This document shows positions 8,502 through 17,895 of a stretch of DNA of 64,000 nt, piece after piece. The number at the start of each line of letters is the position of its first letter. Position 1 is the first letter of the stretch. Source of the DNA: Bacteroidota bacterium (GTDB lineage: Bacteria; Bacteroidota; Bacteroidia; Bacteroidales; F082); assembly GCA_009773165.1 (NCBI GenBank), contig WOUZ01000001.1, forward strand, positions 1-64,000, given 5' to 3'. Made by a program: the position numbers and the translations under genes. The notes beneath the pieces were generated by a model. The model saw only the letters and a list, made by a program, of their open reading frames with translations, searched no databases and was not told the DNA's origin.

Positions 8502-9617
8502 ATGTTAAAAAATACGATTTCAATTTTCCTGCTGTCTGTACTTTTTTTTACTTCCTGCACACAAATCAGCCAATGGGGTAAATCCAAATCAGATTATCCT
8601 TGTAAAGAAGTTCAGGCAACGGTCGAAACCGACATCATGGATACCTCCGGAGATTCTGCCGACGATCCTGCCATTTGGATTCATCCAACAGATGCTTCAA
8701 AGAGTCTGATAATCGGGACAAACAAAAAAGCAGGACTTGTAGTTTATGACCTTCAGGGCAAAGAGAAGCAGTTTATGCCCATTGGCCGTGTCAATAATGT
8801 TGATACACGTTATGGCTTCGACCTTGGCAATGGTAAAGTCGACATTGTTGCAGCTAGTAACCGTTCCTTTAATGCAATTTCCATTTTTGCCATTGATCCT
8901 GATTCAGGTTTTTTGAGAGATATTGCAGCACGCACCATTATTTCGGGATTGGATGAAGTGTATGGTTTTTGCTTATATAAAAGCGCTGCTTCCGGAAAAT
9001 TTTATGCATTTATGAATAGCAAAGATGGAGCTGTTGAGCAATGGGAGCTATTTGCTACAGAGAACAACACCATTGATGCTGTGAAAGTTAGAAACTTTGT
9101 TGTTGGAAAACAAACAGAAGGCTGCGTTGCAGATGATGAATTGGGGTATTTGTACATTGGCGAAGAGACATTTGGAATATGGAAATATTTTGCTGAGCCT
9201 CACCTACCTCTCGACAGAAAATTAGTCGCTGACACCACTGAGCCCTACTTAGCACATGATATTGAAGGACTTACAATTTATTATGGAGCAAACGGAAAAG
9301 GTTATCTAATTGCTTCTGTTCAAGGTTTAAATACCTATGCTGTTTACGAACGAAACTGGAAAAACAAATTTATCGGTTGTTTCAGCATTGGCGACGGAGC
9401 TGAAATCGATGGTGTACAGGAAACTGATGGAATTGATGTAAGTAATTTTGGATTTAGCAATATCTATCCAAATGGATTTTTTATCGCTCAGGATGGATAC
9501 AACAAAACAGGTTCAGTTGATACCATGCAGAACTTTAAAATCGTGCCTTGGGAACGTATAGCCGGAAGTTTTGAGAAAGCTCTTCTCATTGATAACCAAT
9601 TCGATATAAGAAAGTAG
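8502..9617 (+). CDS. Beta-propeller 3-phytase, lipoprotein
   Basis: Predicted surface or periplasmic phytase of 371 residues that would hydrolyse phytate (myo-inositol hexakisphosphate) in a Ca2+-dependent manner. The N-terminus is a lipoprotein signal ending LLSVLFFTSC (Cys19). The beta-propeller phytase signatures are clear: DSADDPAIWIHP near residue 51, NNVDTRYGFDLGNG near 100, and the EGCVADDELGYLYIGEE block near 205-220 that supplies calcium- and phosphate-binding acids. Length matches the single-domain family. It stands alone between the repeat array and a convergent membrane-protein gene, so no phosphate operon is visible. Phytase activity is well supported by motifs; phosphate-starvation control is possible but not shown. 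Confidence 0.92.
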   Translation: MLKNTISIFLLSVLFFTSCTQISQWGKSKSDYPCKEVQATVETDIMDTSGDSADDPAIWIHPTDASKSLIIGTNKKAGLVVYDLQGKEKQFMPIGRVNNVDTRYGFDLGNGKVDIVAASNRSFNAISIFAIDPDSGFLRDIAARTIISGLDEVYGFCLYKSAASGKFYAFMNSKDGAVEQWELFATENNTIDAVKVRNFVVGKQTEGCVADDELGYLYIGEETFGIWKYFAEPHLPLDRKLVADTTEPYLAHDIEGLTIYYGANGKGYLIASVQGLNTYAVYERNWKNKFIGCFSIGDGAEIDGVQETDGIDVSNFGFSNIYPNGFFIAQDGYNKTGSVDTMQNFKIVPWERIAGSFEKALLIDNQFDIRK

Positions 9618-9622
9618 AACTT

Positions 9623-10060
9623 CTATTTCGTTTGATTTTGTTGTTTAAGAAGTGCTAAAGTGATCAGGATTTCTGTTAATCCAAGGGCAAAAATGAAAGG
9701 TTGTAACCAGCTGTTAAAGCCAATCAACAACATCTGAACGACAATCCAGATTATCAAAATAACACCCGAAATCAAGACCCCCCATAGACGTTTTTGACTT
9801 CTTCTCATTAATAAAAGTGCTGTTAACAGCTGTCCACCCCCAATTACAAACGCCAGAACAAAACCCGGCAACAGAAAATCCTTAAAAAGCGGGATTTTAT
9901 AAATCCCGGCATCCATCTGCAATAGACTACCATCAGGCTTTAGCACAAAGGCAAGTCCTGCAGGAATGGCACTAAATGCAATAAAAAAGCAAATTGTTAT
10001 TAAAGCGGTTGTGAGAAATTTATTATTGAAAGCACGTTTCTTTCTGTTTGTTGCAGCCAT
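9623..10060 (-). CDS. Small four-helix membrane protein, unknown
   Basis: A 145-residue hydrophobic protein with about four membrane segments (roughly 14-37, 55-77, 85-110, 112-138) and a strongly basic N-terminus (NRKKRAFNNK), placing the N-terminus in the cytoplasm. No catalytic or family signature is recognised. It converges on the phytase gene with 5 nt between stops and is transcribed alone. Function cannot be assigned. Confidence 0.65.
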   Translation of the reverse strand: MAATNRKKRAFNNKFLTTALITICFFIAFSAIPAGLAFVLKPDGSLLQMDAGIYKIPLFKDFLLPGFVLAFVIGGGQLLTALLLMRRSQKRLWGVLISGVILIIWIVVQMLLIGFNSWLQPFIFALGLTEILITLALLKQQNQTK

Positions 10061-10192
10061 TTTTCCCTTCTTTAAAAAGTTTCACAAAGATATCGAAATC
10101 ACTAGTTTCAGTAAAATGTTGCTGAAATTTTAGATACAATCTATCTGACAGATCAGCCATTACAGTTGCTAAAGCCAACGCCAAAATTAAAT

Positions 10193-10200
10193 TATCTTTG
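10193..10200 (+). promoter_or_regulatory. -7 element for the amidohydrolase-mtnA operon
   Basis: TATCTTTG, 22 nt before the ATG chosen for the M20 amidohydrolase. A TTG at 10166-10168 lies 24 nt upstream, slightly beyond the usual -33 spacing. Confidence 0.55.
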
Positions 10201-10222
10201 CCAAAAAGAATTCAATTTGCAC

Positions 10223-11422
10223 ATGAAGTCAATCCATCAGGTCATCAGGGAACATATTAACAGCTATTATGATGAAGCTGTCGAAATAAGACGACACCTT
10301 CATCGGCATCCCGAGTTGAGTTTTCACGAGAAGGAAACATCGGCATACATCTCTTCAAAACTTTCAGCTTATGGCATATCGCATCAAACTCATGTTTCGG
10401 GCTATGGAATTGTAGCACTGATCGAAGGCAAAAATCCAGAGAAAACATGTGTTGCACTACGTGCCGATATGGATGCGTTACCAATTTTTGAGCAATCAGA
10501 AAAGAGTTATTGTTCAGTGAATGAAGGCGTAATGCATGCCTGTGGACATGATGCTCATTCAACTATTCTGTTAATTGCCGCACGGATTCTTCAGGAGTTA
10601 AAGCATGAATTTGAAGGCAGTATAAAACTACTGTTTCAACCGGCGGAAGAAAAACTACCTGGTGGTGCAAAAGCCATGATAGAAGCTGGTGTTTTGCATC
10701 ATCCTGAGGTTAAAGCCATTGCAGGACTTCATGTGTTACCAACGATGGAGGCAGGCAAAGTTGGATTTCGTTCCGGCCCGTTTATGGCATCGGGCGATGA
10801 GGTAAACATAACTGTAAAAGGCAAAGGAGGTCATGCTGCCATGCCTGATCTTATCAACGATACCGTTTTGGTTGCAAGTCAGATCATTGTTAACCTTCAG
10901 CAGGTTGCAAGCCGAATGGCACCTCCCCTTGTTCCTACCGTTTTATCATTTGGAAAGATAATTGCGAACGGAGCGCATAATATTATCCCGTCAGAGGTAA
11001 AAATTCATGGCACTTTTCGCACATTCGATGAAGTGTGGGGTAAAAAAGCCGCTCTAAAAATCGAAGAAATTGCGCGGCATACTGCAGAGGCAGCAGGAGC
11101 AAAGGCAGAAGTGTTCATAGAAAAAGGATATCCTGTTTTACTTAATGATCCTATTACTACCGAAAAGGCATTTGAATCGGCAACTCAATATCTTGGACAC
11201 GAGCATGTTATTCATATTGATCAGCGTATGACTGCCGAAGATTTTGCATGGTACACCCACGAGGTTCCGGCATGTTTTTTTCGGCTGGGAACTGCTAACG
11301 CTGCTGAAGGTATTATTTCAGGTCTTCACACCCCCACTTTTGATATCGACGAAAGCAGCCTGGCTACAGGCATAGGCACGATGGTATCCGTTGCGTTAGG
11401 GCTTTTAACAGAAACAAGATAG
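10223..11422 (+). CDS. M20 family amidohydrolase (M20D, hippurate/IAA-amino acid hydrolase-like)
   Basis: Metal-dependent amidohydrolase or deacylase of 399 residues. It carries the M20D motifs: RRHLHRHPELSFHE near the N-terminus, the metal-binding MHACGHDAH, the FQPAEE acid pair, a bacterial exopeptidase dimerisation insert starting GFRSGPFMASGD, and the C-terminal SGLHTPTFDIDE. Family members remove acyl groups from N-acyl amino acids or diaminopimelate. The ATG at 10223 is preferred to one 57 nt upstream because it follows the promoter element and starts MKSIHQVIREH as in relatives. It is first of four genes with mtnA, an aldolase and an aldo-keto reductase (22 nt to mtnA); a link to methylthioribose salvage is not obvious from its own chemistry. 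Confidence 0.88.
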   Translation: MKSIHQVIREHINSYYDEAVEIRRHLHRHPELSFHEKETSAYISSKLSAYGISHQTHVSGYGIVALIEGKNPEKTCVALRADMDALPIFEQSEKSYCSVNEGVMHACGHDAHSTILLIAARILQELKHEFEGSIKLLFQPAEEKLPGGAKAMIEAGVLHHPEVKAIAGLHVLPTMEAGKVGFRSGPFMASGDEVNITVKGKGGHAAMPDLINDTVLVASQIIVNLQQVASRMAPPLVPTVLSFGKIIANGAHNIIPSEVKIHGTFRTFDEVWGKKAALKIEEIARHTAEAAGAKAEVFIEKGYPVLLNDPITTEKAFESATQYLGHEHVIHIDQRMTAEDFAWYTHEVPACFFRLGTANAAEGIISGLHTPTFDIDESSLATGIGTMVSVALGLLTETR

Positions 11423-11443
11423 AACGATCTTCAATCTAAAGAA

Positions 11444-12502
11444 ATGAATGTCAACGGTAAATATTACCAAACGGTTTGGATGGAAGGTGAACATGTGCTG
11501 ATGATTCATCAGAATAAGTTGCCCTGGAGTTTTGAAATCCACACCTGCACTACCTATCAGCAAACCTGTGATGCTATCCGTACGATGATTGTCAGGGGGG
11601 CAGGAGCGATAGGTGCTGCGGCAGGTTTTGCAATGGCACAGGCTTTTATTCAGACAGATGATGCCAATCCCGAAAACATTGTAAATGCAAAAAGATTAAT
11701 AGAAGGCACACGCCCTACTGCCAGAAACTTGTTTTATGCCGTTGAAAAAGTGTTTGCTGCCGGCCTTGTTTCTGTTGAAAATGCAGTTGCAGAAGCCAGA
11801 ATGGTAGCGCAAAAAGACATTGAGGACAGCCGTAACATTGGACTTTTCGGGAGTCAGCTTTTTGGAGCACGCACCCGTGTGCTCACCCATTGCAATGCCG
11901 GTTGGCTGGCGTTTGTGGATTATGGCACAGCCCTCTCCCCTATTTATACTGCTTGCGACCAAGGTAAAAAAGTGTTTGTATATGTAGATGAAACACGTCC
12001 GCGCGGACAGGGTGCACGACTTACAGCATGGGAACTACATAACGAACAGATTGATCATCAGATTATTCCGGATACAGCAGCAGCCACGCTGATGGCAGAG
12101 GGAAAAGTAGATTTGATTATCACAGGGGCTGACCGTATCGCCTGTAACGGTGACACAGCCAACAAAATAGGCACGCTCGACCGAGCCATACTGGCAGCAT
12201 ATTATAAAATTCCTTTTTATATTGCAGCTCCAACTTCAACTATCGATCAGCAATGTGACACCGGTGAGGATATTGAAATAGAACATCGCAGCGAAGAAGA
12301 AGTTCTTTTTCAGGAAGGCCCTGATGCAGAAGGTATTTTAAGAAAAATCAAGGTGGCTTCAGAAGGGTCAACAGCTTTTAATCCTGCCTTCGATATCACA
12401 CCTTCCAAACTTATCACAGGAATCATCACCGAAAAAGGCATACTGAAAGCACAAGGCAGAATCATCCGGCCAATGATGAAAAAGTTGTATAAAAATAACT
12501 GA
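11444..12502 (+). CDS. mtnA: S-methyl-5-thioribose-1-phosphate isomerase
   Basis: Isomerises 5-methylthioribose 1-phosphate to 5-methylthioribulose 1-phosphate in salvage of methylthioadenosine; several homologues also accept 5-deoxyribose 1-phosphate. The 352-residue sequence has the family motifs RGAGAIGAAAG (51-61), GTRPTARNL (88-96), the catalytic cysteine in THCNAGWLA (Cys150), VDETRPRGQGARLTAWEL, and the catalytic aspartate in TGADRIACNGD (Asp230). It is followed after 1 nt by a class II aldolase gene, and no mtnB-mtnC-mtnD set is seen nearby, which points to the DHAP shunt rather than the full methionine salvage cycle. Confidence 0.94.
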   Translation: MNVNGKYYQTVWMEGEHVLMIHQNKLPWSFEIHTCTTYQQTCDAIRTMIVRGAGAIGAAAGFAMAQAFIQTDDANPENIVNAKRLIEGTRPTARNLFYAVEKVFAAGLVSVENAVAEARMVAQKDIEDSRNIGLFGSQLFGARTRVLTHCNAGWLAFVDYGTALSPIYTACDQGKKVFVYVDETRPRGQGARLTAWELHNEQIDHQIIPDTAAATLMAEGKVDLIITGADRIACNGDTANKIGTLDRAILAAYYKIPFYIAAPTSTIDQQCDTGEDIEIEHRSEEEVLFQEGPDAEGILRKIKVASEGSTAFNPAFDITPSKLITGIITEKGILKAQGRIIRPMMKKLYKNN

Positions 12503-12503
12503 G

Positions 12504-13145
12504 ATGGACGAAGAATCATTCATTATCAACAACTTAAAAGATGAAGTCGCTTATTATATGCGACGACTGTATGAGCGTGGACTCACCACTACTTCGGGAG
12601 GTAACATCAGTGTACGAGGCAATGGAATGGTTTTCATTACGCCATCCCAAACCGACAAGGGCCGCATGAAGGGTTATGAAATTTGTATGCTCGACAGTGA
12701 AGGCGAACCAATTGAACCTAATGTAAAGCTCAGCATGGAAACGGCTATGCACCTTGCCATTTATGCAGCGCGACCCGACGTAAAAGCAATCGTTCATGCG
12801 CATCCTCCAACAGCAACGGCTTTTGCTGTAGCACATACCCCCATAAATACACGAATAACCGGAGAATCATGGGCCATTTTGGGAGAGCCTGCATTTGCTG
12901 AATACGAACTTATGGGAACCGAAGAACTGGCAAAAGCTGTTGCTAATGCAACTTTGAGTGCTGACGTCGTTCTTTTAAAAAACCACGGCATTCTGGCGGT
13001 TGGAAAAACGCTTCTGGAAGCATTCGATCGGGTGGAAGTACTCGAAAACTGCGCAAAAATCATGCTGCTAAGCCAACTGGCTGGTGGTGCAAAAACGCTT
13101 GGACAAACTGAAATTGAAGCAATTAATAAATTGATAAACCGATGA
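12504..13145 (+). CDS. Class II aldolase, candidate 5-(methylthio)ribulose-1-phosphate aldolase
   Basis: Zinc-dependent class II (fuculose-1-phosphate type) aldolase of 213 residues. The active-site set is intact: Glu79 in KLSMETAMH, His98 and His100 in IVHAHPPT, and His161 in LLKNHGIL. The N-terminal TTTSGGNISVR phosphate-binding segment is also present. Placed one base after mtnA, the likely reaction is cleavage of 5-methylthioribulose 1-phosphate (or 5-deoxyribulose 1-phosphate) to DHAP plus 2-methylthioacetaldehyde (or acetaldehyde). The alternative is MtnB dehydratase, which shares the fold, but no mtnC/mtnD partners are adjacent. Substrate assignment is inference from context; L-fuculose phosphate is a third possibility. 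Confidence 0.85.
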   Translation: MDEESFIINNLKDEVAYYMRRLYERGLTTTSGGNISVRGNGMVFITPSQTDKGRMKGYEICMLDSEGEPIEPNVKLSMETAMHLAIYAARPDVKAIVHAHPPTATAFAVAHTPINTRITGESWAILGEPAFAEYELMGTEELAKAVANATLSADVVLLKNHGILAVGKTLLEAFDRVEVLENCAKIMLLSQLAGGAKTLGQTEIEAINKLINR

Positions 13146-14002
13146 ACACGATACCTGAAATCCTTATTAACAATGAACTGTCGATGCCGGTACTGGGTCT
13201 GGGTACCTGGGAAATGGGAGGAAGACAAAGTCCTGATACAACTGAAGATTCCAAATGGATACATGCCATTGAGACGGCTATCGGGTTGGGTGTGAAGCAC
13301 ATCGACACAGCTGCAATTTATGCCGGCGGACATACGGAGCATTTGGTAGCTGAAGCCATCAAGAATTTTGACCGAAGCAGCTACTTCATTACCACCAAAG
13401 TTTCGGGCAACAATCTTCAGTTTGGAGAAGTAATCAGGTCAGCAAAAGCCAGTCGTAACCGCCTTGGTATCGACCAAATTGATCTGCTTCTTTTACACTG
13501 GCCAAATCCTGAAGTACCTATAAGTCAGACTATTAGCGCCATAAATAAGCTGTTGGATGATAAAGTGATACGTTATTTTGGGCTAAGCAATTTCCCTGTT
13601 GAACTCATGCATGAGATAGCGTATTATACAGATGCTCCCATCATTACCAATCAGGTTGAGTACAATTTATTTACCCGTAACAAGGCCAGTTACAACGACC
13701 ATATCGAAAGTGAAATCATCCCGTGGTGTCTTAAAAACAGTATCAGCATCACTGCCTGGCGGCCGGTAATGAAAGGGGATGTTGCACAAGCAAATCACCC
13801 CATACTGGTTGCTCTTGCTGAAAAATACGCTAAAACGCCTTTTCAAATTGCACTCAACTGGCTGGTAAGCAAACCTCAAATGATGGCCATACCCAAGATG
13901 AGCAGCGAACAACATATAAAGGAAAATATTGAGGCAGTGCAGTTTAAAATGGAAGAAAGTGATATTTTAACTCTTGACAGCATTTGTGAAAAATCTGTCT
14001 GA
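13142..14002 (+). CDS. Aldo-keto reductase
   Basis: NAD(P)H-dependent reductase of 286 residues with a TIM-barrel fold. The catalytic tetrad is visible: Asp and Tyr in KHIDTAAIYAGG, Lys in FITTKVSG and His in LLLLHWPN. The C-terminal cofactor-binding IPKMSSEQHIKENIEA is also present. The start overlaps the aldolase stop by 4 nt (ATGA), so the two are translationally coupled. A coupled aldehyde reductase fits removal of the aldehyde (methylthioacetaldehyde or acetaldehyde) released by the upstream aldolase. Family assignment is firm; that role is inference. Confidence 0.9.
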   Translation: MNTIPEILINNELSMPVLGLGTWEMGGRQSPDTTEDSKWIHAIETAIGLGVKHIDTAAIYAGGHTEHLVAEAIKNFDRSSYFITTKVSGNNLQFGEVIRSAKASRNRLGIDQIDLLLLHWPNPEVPISQTISAINKLLDDKVIRYFGLSNFPVELMHEIAYYTDAPIITNQVEYNLFTRNKASYNDHIESEIIPWCLKNSISITAWRPVMKGDVAQANHPILVALAEKYAKTPFQIALNWLVSKPQMMAIPKMSSEQHIKENIEAVQFKMEESDILTLDSICEKSV

Positions 14003-14114
14003 ACCTTTCTTTTGGGGGCAGGAAAGAGTAAGGTTTGGTTTTGGCCTAATGTCGTTAATTAATTCATTTAAAAGCACTTATATGTTAATTTAATATGTCA
14101 GAGATTGCCTTAAC

Positions 14115-14876
14115 TTACCTGTATTCAATTTCCCTTTCTAAAATTTGTATTGGCAAGCTATTCTCGTAAATCACCTTTTGTACCCAGTTTCCTAATTGGT
14201 CCCATTGATATATATACTGCATTGTTCTTTGAATTTCCCCATCTGCCGAAAGATGAACCTCTTGCGAAGGGTAACCTGATTCGTTGTAGCTAAACTGAAG
14301 TGATCTTAAAAGGTCACCTTCCGGGCTGAAGCGTTTATTTTCGATCACTTGATCCTTTTCGTTATAAACATAGGTGAAGCGCATATTTATTTTACCATCA
14401 CTAAGATAGGTATAATCCTCAACTACTTTATCAAGGCTGTCATAGTGGTATACGAAAAGCTTTTCAGGAGTGCTGTCAGCAGCAAAACTTTGGTCCTGGA
14501 TCAAGCGTTCTTTTTCGTTGTAACGGTATTCAATCCATCGAATCAACACTCCCATTGAGGTTAACATATCCATGCGTATCCGCTGATTTTTCAGATTATA
14601 AAAATACTTGTATTGGTTATCTATTTCGCCTGATTCAGTGTATTTAATGTCAGATGTCTTGTTTCCATGTTCATCAAAAATATTAAGATAGGAATATTTC
14701 AGCTTTCCTTTTTCAGGAATTTCTTTTCCCGATGTGTTGCTGTAAACACTTTCCCTAATTGTTTTGACATTGCCTTTTAAAAGAATATCTTTATGAATGG
14801 TTTTTTGACCGTTTGCGTCAACAATGACAACAATCATAAGTAAGACCATCAAAATTGTGGAGAGCAGTTTTTTCAT
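14115..14876 (-). CDS. Secreted YD/RHS-like repeat protein, unknown
   Basis: A 253-residue protein with an N-terminal signal peptide (hydrophobic residues 4-20, cleavage likely near ANGQ). The mature part is built from about seven short beta repeats of the form YxYNxxxxxIxxxxFxxDG (examples YRYNEKERLIQD, YVYNEKDQVIENKRF, FSYNESGYPSQEV), resembling YD/RHS-type or MORN-like beta repeats common in Bacteroidota secreted proteins. No toxin domain is attached. It stands alone, convergent with the mtnA operon. Function unknown. Confidence 0.75.
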   Translation of the reverse strand: MKKLLSTILMVLLMIVVIVDANGQKTIHKDILLKGNVKTIRESVYSNTSGKEIPEKGKLKYSYLNIFDEHGNKTSDIKYTESGEIDNQYKYFYNLKNQRIRMDMLTSMGVLIRWIEYRYNEKERLIQDQSFAADSTPEKLFVYHYDSLDKVVEDYTYLSDGKINMRFTYVYNEKDQVIENKRFSPEGDLLRSLQFSYNESGYPSQEVHLSADGEIQRTMQYIYQWDQLGNWVQKVIYENSLPIQILEREIEYR

Positions 14877-15120
14877 GTGTTTTTTTTTTGCAAAAATACA
14901 GGAATAATAAAGCCCAATCTGAAAACAGTTTTTTAGAAATACAGTTTTAAATTTCTGTTTCAGAATTACTTGATGACATATAAATTTATCATAAAGTCAT
15001 ATCTCAAAAACATATCACACACTTCGTTAAGTGCACTTTATTATTGAGGTCTTCAGATAATAAGTGTATTAACCAAACACCAAAGACGAAGCTAACTAAG
15101 TGTTATAGTATTTCTTTTAC

Positions 15121-15128
15121 TACTTTTG
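15121..15128 (+). promoter_or_regulatory. -7 element for ygiQ
   Basis: TACTTTTG, 20 nt upstream of the ygiQ ATG; a full TAnnTTTG match. Confidence 0.6.
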
Positions 15129-15148
15129 CATGGTACTGAATTTCAACT

Positions 15149-17035
15149 ATGAACAACTATAAACTTACTGACTGGCTTCCTACGACAAAAAAAGAAGCTG
15201 AACTACGAGGCTGGGACGAGCTCGATGTAGTGCTCATCACCGGCGACGCTTATGTGGATCACCCGGCTTTTGGTGCTGCTGTAATAGGCCGTATCATTGA
15301 GCGTGAAGGGTTTAAGATAGCTATTGTAGCCCAACCCAACTGGCAGGACGACCTGCGTGATTTCAAAAAGTTTGGCAAACCCAGATTGTTCTTCGGTGTT
15401 ACCTCAGGCAACATGGACAGCATGGTGAATCATTACACCGCCAATAAACGCCTGCGTTCCAACGATGCATACACTCCTGGCGGGTTAAGCGGTTTCAGGC
15501 CTGATTATGCAACAACTGTTTACAGCAACATCCTCAAAAATCTTTATCCTGATGTGCCTGTCGTAATAGGCGGCGTTGAGGCTTCACTGCGAAGGGTTAC
15601 ACATTATGACTATTGGTCAGATCAGCTGAAACCCTGTATTTTAGTCGATTCCAAAGCAGATATAGGCATTTATGGAATGGGTGAACTTGCTTTGCTTGAA
15701 CTCCTGCACGAGCTCGATAAAGGCAAAAAGATCGAAGAGCTGACACATATCAAGCAAACCTTTTTCCTTAGAGAAAAACAACTGGAAGCCGAAAAATCAC
15801 CCTGGGGCGATATCCATCTGGCATCACATGAACAGTGTCTCACCGACAAGAAATCCTATGCGGGAAATTTCCGTCATATTGAACAGGAATCCAACAAAGC
15901 CCATGCTGCACGGTTGATTCAGGAAGCAGCAGGATATCGCATTCATATCAATCCACCCTTCCCAACCTTCAGTGAAGAACAGATTGACGCCAGCTTCGAT
16001 CTACCTTACACCCGAAAGCCGCATCCAAAATACGAAAAGAGAGGTGATATTCCTGCTTATACCATGATACGTCACTCGGTGAATATGCACCGCGGTTGCT
16101 TTGGCGGGTGTAGTTTTTGTACCATCTCGGCCCATCAGGGAAAATTTGTTGCCAGCCGCAGTCAGAAATCCATTCTGGCTGAGGTAGATCAGATTACCAA
16201 AATGGACGATTTCAAAGGATATATCAGCGACCTTGGCGGCCCATCAGCAAATATGTATAAAATGAAGGGCAAGCATCAGCCAATTTGCGATAACTGCAAA
16301 CGACCAAGCTGTGTCTTCCCAAATATATGCAGCAATCTGGATACCGATCATCATCCTTTAACAGAAATATACAAAGCCGTTGACAGTCACCCATCGGTGA
16401 AGAAAGCTTTCGTGAGCTCAGGACTGCGCTACGATTTGTTTCTGAACGACGATAAAGAGATGAGCGACAAGTTAGGTTATGATGAATATTTGCGCCAACT
16501 GGTGACACGACATGTGAGTGGAAGGCTCAAAGTGGCTCCTGAACACACCTCCGACCGCGTATTGAAAGCCATGCGCAAACCCTCATTTAAACTTTTTCAC
16601 AAACTCAAAAAGAAGTTTGAGCAGATCAACACCGAAACTGGACTCAAACAACAACTCATCCCCTATTTCATTTCCAGCCATCCGGAAAGCACCCTTGAAG
16701 ACATGGCTCAGCTGGCGGCTGACACCAAAGAACTTGGCTTTAAACTCGAACAGGTTCAGGACTTTACTCCAACACCCATGACTGTGGCAACAGTAATCTA
16801 TTACTCGGGCTTCGACCCTTATACATTGAAACCTGTTTTCACAGCGCGCAGCAAACCTGAAAAACAAGCGCAGCAAACCTTCTTTTTCTGGTACAAAAGT
16901 GAGAACCAATCCTGGATAAGAAATACCCTGTCGAAACTTAACAGGGAGGATTTGGCAAAAAAACTGCTTAAAACCACAGCAAAAACCGATATATGGAAAA
17001 AACCGTCCGACAAAAAGAAAGCTGGCGGAACCTGA
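15149..17035 (+). CDS. ygiQ: YgiQ family radical SAM protein
   Basis: A 628-residue radical SAM enzyme. An N-terminal YgiQ-specific domain (WLPTTKKEAELRGWDELDVV) is followed by the [4Fe-4S]-binding CFGGCSFC (Cys317, Cys321, Cys324) and the SAM core. A second cysteine group, CDNCKRPSCVFPNIC near residues 380-394, is also typical of this family. YgiQ proteins are widespread and conserved, but their reaction is not established. The 3' end overlaps the start of a membrane-protein gene by 43 nt, suggesting co-transcription. Confidence 0.94.
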   Translation: MNNYKLTDWLPTTKKEAELRGWDELDVVLITGDAYVDHPAFGAAVIGRIIEREGFKIAIVAQPNWQDDLRDFKKFGKPRLFFGVTSGNMDSMVNHYTANKRLRSNDAYTPGGLSGFRPDYATTVYSNILKNLYPDVPVVIGGVEASLRRVTHYDYWSDQLKPCILVDSKADIGIYGMGELALLELLHELDKGKKIEELTHIKQTFFLREKQLEAEKSPWGDIHLASHEQCLTDKKSYAGNFRHIEQESNKAHAARLIQEAAGYRIHINPPFPTFSEEQIDASFDLPYTRKPHPKYEKRGDIPAYTMIRHSVNMHRGCFGGCSFCTISAHQGKFVASRSQKSILAEVDQITKMDDFKGYISDLGGPSANMYKMKGKHQPICDNCKRPSCVFPNICSNLDTDHHPLTEIYKAVDSHPSVKKAFVSSGLRYDLFLNDDKEMSDKLGYDEYLRQLVTRHVSGRLKVAPEHTSDRVLKAMRKPSFKLFHKLKKKFEQINTETGLKQQLIPYFISSHPESTLEDMAQLAADTKELGFKLEQVQDFTPTPMTVATVIYYSGFDPYTLKPVFTARSKPEKQAQQTFFFWYKSENQSWIRNTLSKLNREDLAKKLLKTTAKTDIWKKPSDKKKAGGT

Positions 17036-17814
17036 TACTCGGTCTGCATTCTTTGTCTATTTTTTTGATCAGTTATTTTTTGCTCTACATCATCTCAGGG
17101 CTTTCAGTACTATATATTGCCTACGATTTCGACATTCCTGCGAAGCTTTTTATCAACACCATCGTTTTCGACCTGCCCGATGAGAGTCCGTTATGGACAA
17201 CCGATGCCATCATCAGCATCCTTATGGCAACACCCGTCAGTAGTTTTATTACCGGCATTATCGCCCTCTTTGTCTTTTTGGTTGTGTCCAAAAAAAACGC
17301 CTTTCTCCTTTTCTTTTCCTTATGGATTTTTCTTCAGGCTTTCAACATGACTTTTGGGCTTTTAAGCGAAAATATCATTTCTCAAACCGGACTTGTTCGA
17401 GTAGCACGTGAAATGGGCATAAAGAGTATTATGCTTTTGCTAACAGTAGGTATGTCGTTCTTTTTCATGGTTAAATCGGGGATGCTGGCAGGTAAACTTT
17501 TCGTTGCTCATGCCGAATTTGCCGAAAACATCACATTCAAAAAGAAGATAATAAAAACTGTTGTCTTTTTTATTCTTCCCTGGCTCACGGGCAGTCTCAT
17601 CCTTTTTGTAATAACGAACGAAACCCTTGAAGCAAAAAATATTATTCTCTCCATCTTTATGCTGATTCTGCTTGTCCCAACGCTTTTCACAGCTACGCCA
17701 CAGCGTTTGAAACCTCTGCCCTTTCCTAAAAAGTTTCCTTTCTTTTTGATGAGTTTAGCTATTATGGTAATATTTTTTTCTGTTTTCATTTTAAAGAGAG
17801 GATTCAGTTTCTGA
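16993..17814 (+). CDS. Polytopic membrane protein, unknown
   Basis: A 273-residue protein with about six to seven hydrophobic helices (approximately 15-42, 66-98, 100-122, 143-165, 186-208, 212-232, 243-266) separated by short loops. No known transporter or enzyme signature is seen. It starts inside the last 43 nt of ygiQ in another frame. The strongly polytopic composition argues that it is a real gene. Function not assignable. Confidence 0.72.
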   Translation: MEKTVRQKESWRNLILGLHSLSIFLISYFLLYIISGLSVLYIAYDFDIPAKLFINTIVFDLPDESPLWTTDAIISILMATPVSSFITGIIALFVFLVVSKKNAFLLFFSLWIFLQAFNMTFGLLSENIISQTGLVRVAREMGIKSIMLLLTVGMSFFFMVKSGMLAGKLFVAHAEFAENITFKKKIIKTVVFFILPWLTGSLILFVITNETLEAKNIILSIFMLILLVPTLFTATPQRLKPLPFPKKFPFFLMSLAIMVIFFSVFILKRGFSF

Positions 17815-17895
17815 CAAAAAACAACCGTAAACTGATTCAGCTATTTAAAGTATAATCTACGTCCTACTTTTACCTCACTTTCATAAACCTACATC

